Positions 1 through 4,793 of a stretch of 5,701 nucleotides of DNA are shown here, piece after piece; the first letter of the stretch is position 1; each line of letters opens with the position of its first letter. The stretch is from Gemmatimonadota bacterium. Lineage in GTDB: Bacteria > Gemmatimonadota > Gemmatimonadetes > Gemmatimonadales > GWC2-71-9. Below the pieces are notes generated by a model. That model searched no databases and had not been told where the DNA came from. It was given only the letters and a program-made list of their open reading frames with translations. The DNA lies in contig QHTX01000028.1 in NCBI GenBank assembly GCA_003220975.1, forward strand, positions 1 through 5,701, in the 5' to 3' direction. Made by a program: the position numbers and the translations under genes.

Positions 1-522
1 GGCGACCACCCGCACCTCGCGCTCCGGGAACACGATGGTCGTGGTGTCGCCGAGCGCGAAGTCGTACACGTCGAGCCCGAGCGGGGAGAGCGGGTGCGGC
101 ACGTCGCGCACCTCGTCCCCCTCGCCGAGCCGCATCGCGGGGCCGAAATCGTTCTGGATGATGCCGAGGTGGTCGCGGTGGTAGTTGATGTCGGTGGGGA
201 GCTCGGCGCGGTCGCGCCAGCCGATCACGCGCTGCTTGCTGCTCGCGGGGGCCCGCCAGTACACTTCCAGCTCCAATTGGTCGGCCTTGATGAGGCGCGG
301 CGGGTCGGCGAGTCCCTCCCCGAAGGCGCCGAGAAAGAAGAGGAAGCCGTGGGCCTGGGCCTTGTAGTCGTGGAGCGCCGTGTCGCGCGCCGCCCCGCTG
401 CGCCGGGCGATGGCGCGGCGCGCCAGCGCCAGCGCGGCGTCGGAGTTCCACGCTTGGCCGGCTGCGGGCAGGGGAAGGGCGAGGGCGGCGAGCCCCAGGA
501 CGGCGGCCGGGAAGCGGCGCAT
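1..522 (-). CDS. Secreted/periplasmic protein of unknown function, N-terminal part (3' end beyond the window)
   Basis: An open frame runs from an ATG at 522-520 to the left edge without a stop: 174 complete codons, with the C-terminus missing. Residues 1-24 look like a Sec signal peptide: a short basic start (MRRF), a hydrophobic Ala/Leu core at about 6-21, and a likely cut after the AGQA ending at residue 24. The mature part is soluble-looking and mixed in composition. It has an amphipathic stretch at about 29-63 rich in Ala and Arg, the segment LELEVYWRAP at 83-92, and the conserved-looking motif TDINYHRDHLG at 110-120. I do not recognise the family. The N-terminal pattern loosely recalls periplasmic or outer-membrane proteins of environmental phyla, but I cannot assign a function. 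The frame is preferred over the overlapping open frames because it has both a signal peptide and protein-like composition. No good Shine-Dalgarno spacing is visible: GAAGG directly abuts the ATG. It is divergent from trpE, with only 26 bp between the start codons. Confidence 0.72.
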   Translation of the reverse strand, partial: MRRFPAAVLGLAALALPLPAAGQAWNSDAALALARRAIARRSGAARDTALHDYKAQAHGFLFFLGAFGEGLADPPRLIKADQLELEVYWRAPASSKQRVIGWRDRAELPTDINYHRDHLGIIQNDFGPAMRLGEGDEVRDVPHPLSPLGLDVYDFALGDTTTIVFPEREVRVVA

Positions 523-548
523 CCTTCGTGTACCCCGCTCCCCGGCCG
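523..548. promoter_or_regulatory. Very short divergent intergenic region between the secreted-protein gene and trpE
   Basis: Only 26 bp separate the two opposing start codons (522 and 549). Any promoter of either gene must therefore lie inside the 5' coding part of the other, or be very compact and give leaderless or nearly leaderless mRNAs. I see no clear -35/-10 pair and no Shine-Dalgarno sequence placed properly for trpE. On the minus strand a weak TACACG lies about 7 bases before the ATG and is the only -10-like candidate. The interval is defined by the gene starts; its promoter role is inferred. Confidence 0.35.
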
Positions 549-2054
549 ATGAGCGACCCCCGCGCCGAGTTCCTCGCCCGCGCCGCGGGGGGGGGCGGCG
601 GGATGGTCCCGGTGTTGCGCGAGGTGGTGCTCGACGCGGACACCCCGCTCGCGGCGTTCGTCAAGGTCGCCCGGCCGCCGTTCGCATTCCTGCTCGAATC
701 GCTCGTGGGTGGCGAGCGCTGGGCGCGCTACACCTTCCTCGGCACCGAGCCGCGCGAGGTGTGGCGCTACCGCGGCCGCGCGATCGAGCGGTGGACGAGG
801 CCGACCGGCTGGCAGGCGGCGGGTGAGACCGACGATCCCATCGGCCACGTGGCGCAGCAGATGCGGGCGCTGCCCGCGGTCGATGTGCCCGGACTGCCCC
901 GCTTCACGGGCGGCGCGGTCGGCTACCTCGGCTACGACCTGGTGCGCACGGTCGAGCGCCTGCCGCGTCCCCCCGCCGACACGCTCGCCATTCCCGACGC
1001 CATGCTGCTCGTCGCCGACACGGTCGTGATCCTCGACAACCTGTTCGGGCGGGCCATCGTGGTGGCGAACGTGGAGGTGCCACCGGGAGCGGCGGCGTCG
1101 ACGGCGGAGCGGCTGCGGCTGTACGACGCCGCCGAGGCCCGCCTGTCCGAGATCGTGGCGCGGCTGGGGGGCCGCCACGCGCTGGCTCCGCTGGCGCTGA
1201 GCGACGCGGTCCCACCCATCGCGACGCAGTCGCGCTACCCCCGCGCCGCGCTCGAGCGCGACGTGGCGAAGATCCTCGAGTACATCGCGGCGGGGGACAC
1301 GTTCCAGACCGTGTTGTCGCGCCGTCAGGAAGCGCCGGGCGCCGTCGACCCGCTGCTCCTGTACCGCTACCTCCGGGCCCTCAACCCCGCCCCGTACCTG
1401 TTCCATCTCCAGTTCGACGATTTCGCGTTCGTGGGCAGCTCCCCGGAGGTGCTGGTCCGGGTGGAAGGCGGCGAGGTGACCGTGCGGCCCATCGCGGGCA
1501 CGCGTCCCCGCGGGGAGACGCGGGAAGACGACGAGGCGCTGGCGCGCGCCCTCCTCGCCGACGAGAAGGAGCGCGCCGAGCACATGATGCTGGTGGATCT
1601 GGGGCGGAACGACGTGGGGCGCGTGGCACAGTTCGGCACGGTGCGGGTGACCGATCTGCTCGCCGTCGAGCGCTACTCCCACGTGCAGCACCTCGTGAGC
1701 GAGGTGCGCGGGGCGCTGCGCGACGGGTACGACGCCCTCGACGTGTTCAAGGCGTGCTTCCCCGCGGGCACCGTGACCGGGGCTCCCAAGGTGCGCGCCA
1801 TGCAAATCATCGACGAGCTCGAGCCGGAGCGCCGCGGGCCCTACGCCGGCGCGGTGGGCTACGTCGGCTGGGGCGCCGTGAACCTGGACACGGCGATCGC
1901 GATCCGCTCGGCCCTGGTCCTCAAGGATCGAGTGGTCGTGCAGGCGGGCGCGGGGATCGTGGCGGACTCCGATCCGGCGCGCGAGTTCGCGGAGACCGAG
2001 CACAAGGCACAGGCGGTGCTCAAGGCGCTGGCCCTCGCTAAGGGAGGGGCCTGA
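549..2054 (+). CDS. trpE: Anthranilate synthase component I (TrpE)
   Basis: TrpE converts chorismate to anthranilate, the first committed step of tryptophan synthesis, using ammonia supplied by the TrpG glutaminase subunit. The 501-aa product has the usual length. The N-terminal domain carries LLES at 48-51, which matches the tryptophan feedback-binding motif of the family. The chorismate-binding domain follows, with GDTFQTVLSRR from 249, PIAGT at 314-318, LVDLGRND at 348-355, FPAGTVTGAPK at 404-414 and ETEHKA near the C-terminus. Alanine 316 in PIAGT points to TrpE; PabB has lysine there (PIKGT). I chose the ATG at 549 because the protein then begins with the family's usual lead-in to VPVLREV. 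An in-frame GTG at 528 would add seven residues, and an ATG at 603 would remove 18. No trpG, trpD or trpC follows, so the partner subunit is elsewhere. A run of nine G (587-595) lies just after the start. Confidence 0.96.
   Translation: MSDPRAEFLARAAGGGGGMVPVLREVVLDADTPLAAFVKVARPPFAFLLESLVGGERWARYTFLGTEPREVWRYRGRAIERWTRPTGWQAAGETDDPIGHVAQQMRALPAVDVPGLPRFTGGAVGYLGYDLVRTVERLPRPPADTLAIPDAMLLVADTVVILDNLFGRAIVVANVEVPPGAAASTAERLRLYDAAEARLSEIVARLGGRHALAPLALSDAVPPIATQSRYPRAALERDVAKILEYIAAGDTFQTVLSRRQEAPGAVDPLLLYRYLRALNPAPYLFHLQFDDFAFVGSSPEVLVRVEGGEVTVRPIAGTRPRGETREDDEALARALLADEKERAEHMMLVDLGRNDVGRVAQFGTVRVTDLLAVERYSHVQHLVSEVRGALRDGYDALDVFKACFPAGTVTGAPKVRAMQIIDELEPERRGPYAGAVGYVGWGAVNLDTAIAIRSALVLKDRVVVQAGAGIVADSDPAREFAETEHKAQAVLKALALAKGGA
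587..595 (+). repeat. Homopolymeric G9 tract in the 5' end of trpE
   Basis: Nine consecutive G bases lie in codons 13-16 of trpE and give a run of five glycines (GGGGG) just before VPVLREV. Other TrpE proteins usually have a short, non-repetitive segment here. Tracts of this length can slip during replication and are also a common place for sequencing or assembly indels. An in-frame ATG at 603, directly behind the tract, could restart translation if the upstream frame were broken. Confidence 0.9.
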
Positions 2055-2056
2055 AG

Positions 2057-2062
2057 TATATT
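2057..2062 (+). promoter_or_regulatory. Candidate -10 element (TATATT) for a leaderless FHA-GAF-cyclase mRNA
   Basis: TATATT begins two bases after the trpE stop codon and stands out as an AT-rich island in very GC-rich DNA. Eight bases separate it from the GTG at 2071, so transcription from this -10 would begin at or within about two bases of the start codon, giving a leaderless mRNA. That would also explain why no well-spaced Shine-Dalgarno sequence is seen: GGAGG at 2043-2047 is 23 bases from the GTG, which is too far. No convincing -35 hexamer lies at the expected distance. This is an inference from position and composition only. Confidence 0.4.
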
Positions 2063-2070
2063 GTCGCCTT

Positions 2071-3693
2071 GTGTTTAAGCTGCTGAGCACGACGGGCGAG
2101 CAGGCCATCGACCTCGTGCCCGGGCGTACCATCGTCGTCGGGCGCGCGGTCACGAGCGACGTGCCGATCTACGACCCCACCATCTCCCGCAAACACGCCG
2201 AGCTGATCCTCACCGACGGCGGCGTCAAGGTCAAGGATGCCGGGTCCTCCAACGGCACCTTCCTGAACGGCGCGCGGGTCACGGAGGCGCTCGCCGGCGA
2301 GAACGACGTCATCACCTTTGGCAAAGTCGCCTTTCGGGTGAAGGAAGTGAGCGCCCCGGCGCGGCGCCCCCAGGTGGTGCCGTCCGCCTCGGCCGAGTTC
2401 GCCGGCGCGAAGGGGGGGGCCGCGGGCGGCACCATCGTGCGGCAGCTGCCGGTGAGCGTGTCGGGGGGCGTCCCGGCGATCATCACCGCGTCGCCGTCCG
2501 GCGCCTCGCACCTGAAGGTGACGGCCAAATCGCTCGAGGAGCTGCGCGAGAAGAAGCTCGAGCTGTTGCTCGAGATCTCCAAGGAGCTGTCGAAGCAGCA
2601 GGAGCTCGACCGGCTGCTCGACAAGGTCGTCGAGTTCACTTTCCAGGTGATGAACGTGGACCGGGTGTCGATCCTGCTATTGGAGGAGCCGTCGGGCGAG
2701 CTGGTGCCCCGCATCTCCAAGGGCCGGACCGCCCAGTCGTCGGCCTCGAAGCACGTTCCCCAGTCCATCGCGCGGCGGGTGGTGGACGACCGCGTGGCGA
2801 TCCTCTCGGACAACACCGCCGCCGACGAGCGCTTCAAGGGCAAATCGATCTTGATCCAGAGCGTGCGGAGCGCCATGTGCACGCCGCTCATCGGCACGGA
2901 CCAGAAGGTCCTTGGCATCCTCTACGTCGACAACCTCACGGCGACGCACTCCTTCTCGGACGACGACCTGAAGTTCCTGATCGCGTTCGGCTCGCTCGCG
3001 GCGGTGGCGATCGAGAACTCGCAACGCTCCGAGCGGCTGCGCCGCGAGGCGCTCGTGCTCTCCAACTTCCAGCGCTATTTCGCGCCCAATCTGGCCGCGC
3101 AGATCGCGCAGCAGGAGGGCGCGGTCCAGCTGGGTGGCCAGAAGCGGCCGGTGGTGATCTTCTTCTCGGACATCCGCGGCTTCACCCCGCTGTCCGAGAT
3201 GATGAGCCCGGACGCCATCGCCACGCTCCTCACGGAGTACTTCACCGAGATGGTGGAAATCGTGTTCGAACACAGCGGCACCCTGGACAAGTTCATCGGC
3301 GACGCGATCATGGCGCTGTGGGGCGCCCCCATCGCCCACGAAGACGACGCGGACCGCGCGATGGCGTGCGCGCTGGACCAGCTCGCCGCGCTCGAAAAGC
3401 TCAACACGAAATGGAAGGACCAGGGCCGGCCCGAGCTGGGCGTCGGGATCGGGATCAACTTCGGCGAGGTGTTCGCGGGGAACATCGGCTCGGACCGGCG
3501 GCTCGAGTATACGGTCATCGGAGACGCGGTGAACACCGCCTCGCGGCTCTGCCGCACGGCGGGCCCGAACGAGATTCTCATCTCGGAGCCCTTTCACGAG
3601 CAGCTCAAGAAGCCCCCCACGCTGGAGGCCCTGGAGCCGATCCAGGTCAAGGGGAAGTCGAAGAAGGTCCTGGTCTACCGGGTGAAGCGGTAG
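2071..3693 (+). CDS. FHA-GAF-class III adenylate cyclase
   Basis: This 540-aa soluble signalling enzyme probably makes cAMP from ATP. The FHA domain spans about residues 1-92 and keeps the phosphothreonine-binding residues (R25, S39-R40, H42, SSNGT at 59-63). A low-complexity linker (about 93-150) contains GGTIVRQL, with T121 a possible phosphosite. A helical segment rich in Glu, Lys and Leu (155-185) leads into a GAF domain (about 165-317). This GAF lacks the NKFDE signature of the cyclic-nucleotide-binding type, so its ligand is unknown. A linker with NFQRYFAPNL leads to the cyclase domain (about 358-530). Metal-binding aspartates are D367 (FSDIRGF) and D411 (FIGDAIM), K407 and T481 match the Lys/Thr adenine-selecting pair of class IIIb cyclases, and N488 and R492 match the transition-state residues. 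All expected catalytic residues are present. There are no membrane segments. Start is GTG, 16 bp after trpE; the 3' end overlaps maf by 19 bp. Confidence 0.93.
   Translation: MFKLLSTTGEQAIDLVPGRTIVVGRAVTSDVPIYDPTISRKHAELILTDGGVKVKDAGSSNGTFLNGARVTEALAGENDVITFGKVAFRVKEVSAPARRPQVVPSASAEFAGAKGGAAGGTIVRQLPVSVSGGVPAIITASPSGASHLKVTAKSLEELREKKLELLLEISKELSKQQELDRLLDKVVEFTFQVMNVDRVSILLLEEPSGELVPRISKGRTAQSSASKHVPQSIARRVVDDRVAILSDNTAADERFKGKSILIQSVRSAMCTPLIGTDQKVLGILYVDNLTATHSFSDDDLKFLIAFGSLAAVAIENSQRSERLRREALVLSNFQRYFAPNLAAQIAQQEGAVQLGGQKRPVVIFFSDIRGFTPLSEMMSPDAIATLLTEYFTEMVEIVFEHSGTLDKFIGDAIMALWGAPIAHEDDADRAMACALDQLAALEKLNTKWKDQGRPELGVGIGINFGEVFAGNIGSDRRLEYTVIGDAVNTASRLCRTAGPNEILISEPFHEQLKKPPTLEALEPIQVKGKSKKVLVYRVKR
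2412..2419 (+). repeat. G8 tract in the FHA-GAF linker of the cyclase gene
   Basis: Eight consecutive G bases lie in codons 114-117, in the low-complexity linker between the FHA and GAF domains. A one-base slip here would leave an FHA-only protein and remove the GAF and cyclase domains. The tract may simply reflect glycine-rich linker coding in a GC-rich genome. Confidence 0.85.
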
Positions 3694-4247
3694 GGCACCC
3701 CGAACCGCTCGAGCAGGTCGAGCGCGAGCCGCAGCGGCAGCCCCATCACGCCGAAGAAGTCCCCGCGGATCCCTTCCACCAGGGCGGCGCCCTGTCCCTG
3801 GATGGCATAAGCGCCGGCCTTGTCGAGCGGCTCGCCCGTGGCCACGTACCCCGCGATCTGCTCGTCGGAGAGGCGCCGGAACGTCACGTCGGTCACGTCG
3901 AGCGCATGCTCGAGTCGCCCGTCCTGCGCCACCGCGACGGCCGTCATCACCTGGTGCTGGCGCCCTTCGAGCCGCTTGAGCATCGCGGCCGCTTCCTGGG
4001 GCGTTTCCGGCTTCCCGAAGACGTGGCCCCGCATCACGACGGTCGTGTCGGCCGCCAGCACCACCGCGCCGGGCTCGCGCGCCGCCACCGTCGCCGCCTT
4101 CTCGCGCGCGAGCCGCGTCACGTACCCCTCCGGAAGCTCCGCGGGGGCGCGGCTCTCGTCCACTGCCGGCGGCACGATGCGGAACGAGAGCCCCAGCATC
4201 TCGAGCAGCTGGCGGCGCCGCGGGCTCCCGCTCGCGAGGACGATCAC
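3675..4247 (-). CDS. maf: Maf-family nucleoside triphosphate pyrophosphatase (dTTP/UTP type)
   Basis: Maf proteins hydrolyse non-canonical or excess nucleoside triphosphates to the monophosphate and pyrophosphate, and have been linked to septum formation and cell-division arrest. The 190-aa product has normal family length and is cytoplasmic. Visible motifs are ASGSPRR at residues 5-11, the catalytic-type aspartate D67 in AADTTV, GKP at 78-80, and KAGAYAIQGQG at 143-153. The AYAIQG form fits the dTTP/UTP pyrophosphatase branch (E. coli YhdE) better than the m7GTP branch (YceF); this subfamily call is from motif memory. The GTG start at 4247 shares four bases (GTGA) with the dtd stop codon, so translation is probably coupled to dtd. 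No Shine-Dalgarno sequence is evident. Its stop lies inside the last codons of the convergent cyclase gene. Confidence 0.95.
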   Translation of the reverse strand: MIVLASGSPRRRQLLEMLGLSFRIVPPAVDESRAPAELPEGYVTRLAREKAATVAAREPGAVVLAADTTVVMRGHVFGKPETPQEAAAMLKRLEGRQHQVMTAVAVAQDGRLEHALDVTDVTFRRLSDEQIAGYVATGEPLDKAGAYAIQGQGAALVEGIRGDFFGVMGLPLRLALDLLERFGVPYRFTR

Positions 4248-4693
4248 CGCTCGAGCACCAGCGTCACGGGCCCGTCGTTCACGAGCTCCACCTCCATCAT
4301 CGCCCCGAACTCTCCGGTCTCCACCTGCACCCTGCTCCCTGCTCCCCGCTCCCTGAGCAACGCCACGAACCGCTCGTACAGCGGGATCGCTATCTCCGGG
4401 GGCGCCGCGTCCACGAAGCTCGGCCGCCGGCCTTTCTGCACGTCACCGTACAGCGTGAACTGCGACACCACCAGCAGCGCCCCGCCCACGTCCGCGAGCG
4501 CCAGATTCATCTTCCCCGCGGCGTCGCCGAACACCCGCAGCCCCAGCACCTTGTCGGCCATCCAGATGAGGCTCTCTTCGCTGTCGGCGGGCGCGAAGCC
4601 GGCGAGGACGAGAAACCCCACCCCGATGGATCCGGTGACGCGCCCGTGCACCCGGACCGCGGCGCGGGAGACGCGTTGCACCACCACCCTCAT
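4244..4693 (-). CDS. dtd: D-aminoacyl-tRNA deacylase (Dtd)
   Basis: Dtd hydrolyses D-amino acids, and glycine wrongly attached to tRNA, from the charged tRNA, protecting translation. The 149-aa product has the two active-site signatures of the family: SQFTLY at residues 77-82 and NDGPVT at 139-144, whose Gly141-Pro142 forms the cross-subunit chirality filter in the dimer. The start MRVVVQRV at 4693 is the typical family N-terminus. An in-frame ATG at 4756 would add 21 residues encoded mostly by the upstream heptamer repeat, and I reject it. A GGGAGG sequence (4711-4706 on the minus strand) lies 12 bases before the ATG, somewhat far for a Shine-Dalgarno site. Residues about 115-121 (RERGAGSR region) come from a 7-bp tandem repeat and seem to lengthen the loop before VETGEFGA by about three to five residues compared with ordinary Dtd. 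It overlaps maf by four bases and follows glmS after 100 bp. Confidence 0.96.
   Translation of the reverse strand: MRVVVQRVSRAAVRVHGRVTGSIGVGFLVLAGFAPADSEESLIWMADKVLGLRVFGDAAGKMNLALADVGGALLVVSQFTLYGDVQKGRRPSFVDAAPPEIAIPLYERFVALLRERGAGSRVQVETGEFGAMMEVELVNDGPVTLVLER
4330..4357. repeat. Heptanucleotide tandem repeat (CCCTGCT)n within dtd; G-quadruplex motif on the minus strand
   Basis: On the plus strand the units are CCCTGCT (4330-4336), CCCTGCT (4337-4343), CCCCGCT (4344-4350) and a partial CCCTGAG (4351-4357). Three full units make 21 bp, or seven codons, so the array keeps the dtd frame. On the minus strand, which is the dtd coding strand, it has four runs of three or four G separated by loops of 4, 4 and 3 bases, fitting the standard G-quadruplex pattern in both DNA and mRNA. 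Confidence 0.8.
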
Positions 4694-4793
4694 ACCACCC
4701 CGCCGCCTCCCAACGCGGAACGCGGAACGCGAAACGCGAAACGGCAGGTCGGGCATCTGTTCCGCGTTCCGACTTCCGCGTTCCGCGTTCTCG
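4694..4793 (-). other. glmS-dtd intergenic region (100 bp), mostly repeat
   Basis: The interval between the glmS stop and the dtd start is almost wholly taken up by a heptamer-based inverted repeat (4712-4789). It is followed on the minus strand by a purine-rich leader, including GGGAGG at 4711-4706, before the dtd ATG. I see no separate promoter with a recognisable -10/-35 pair. The spacing and shared orientation allow glmS, dtd and maf to be on one transcript, with the repeat acting as an RNA hairpin between them. Confidence 0.55.
4712..4789 (-). repeat. Imperfect 30-bp inverted repeat made of 7-bp units (AACGCGG / CCGCGTT)
   Basis: The left arm (4712-4741) consists of AACGCGG, AACGCGG, AACGCGA, AACGCGA and AA. 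The right arm (4760-4789) read on the minus strand gives AACGCGG, AACGCGG, AAGTCGG, AACGCGG and AA. The arms match at 26 of 30 positions, the outer 14 bp perfectly, around an 18-base spacer. In minus-strand RNA two of the four mismatches become G-U wobble pairs, so the hairpin is more stable in the glmS-dtd-maf transcript than in the opposite one. It starts four bases after the glmS stop codon. No U-tract follows, so a classical intrinsic terminator is not evident. It could be a 3'-end stabiliser, a partial terminator or a dispersed repeat. Confidence 0.85.

Noticed and set aside
528..548. GTG at 528 as the trpE start
   Set aside because: It would leave only 5 bp to the divergent start codon and add seven unconserved residues; no Shine-Dalgarno sequence supports it. 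The ATG at 549 fits the family N-terminus better, though the choice is not certain.
94..552. Plus-strand open frame over the divergent secreted-protein gene
   Set aside because: The minus-strand frame here has a signal peptide and realistic protein composition; the plus-strand frame has neither and also overlaps the trpE start.
225..2153. 642-aa open frame on the minus strand opposite trpE
   Set aside because: It is fully antisense to an unmistakable trpE, has biased His/Arg/Ala-rich composition and no recognisable domain. Long antisense frames are expected at this GC content.
2677..3597. Minus-strand open frame antisense to the GAF and cyclase domains
   Set aside because: The sense strand encodes conserved catalytic motifs; the antisense product is Arg/His/Glu-rich without motifs.
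4694..4756. Longer dtd start adding 21 residues
   Set aside because: The extension is encoded largely by the heptamer repeat and precedes the canonical Dtd N-terminus MRVVVQRV, so it is probably untranslated.
4712..4789. CRISPR array
   Set aside because: The units are 7 bp, directly abutting and without unique spacers, and the two halves are inverted; no cas genes are present.
4712..4789. Classical intrinsic terminator for glmS
   Set aside because: The stem is strong, but no T-rich run follows it on the minus strand, and dtd starts soon after in the same direction, so I kept it as a repeat/hairpin only.
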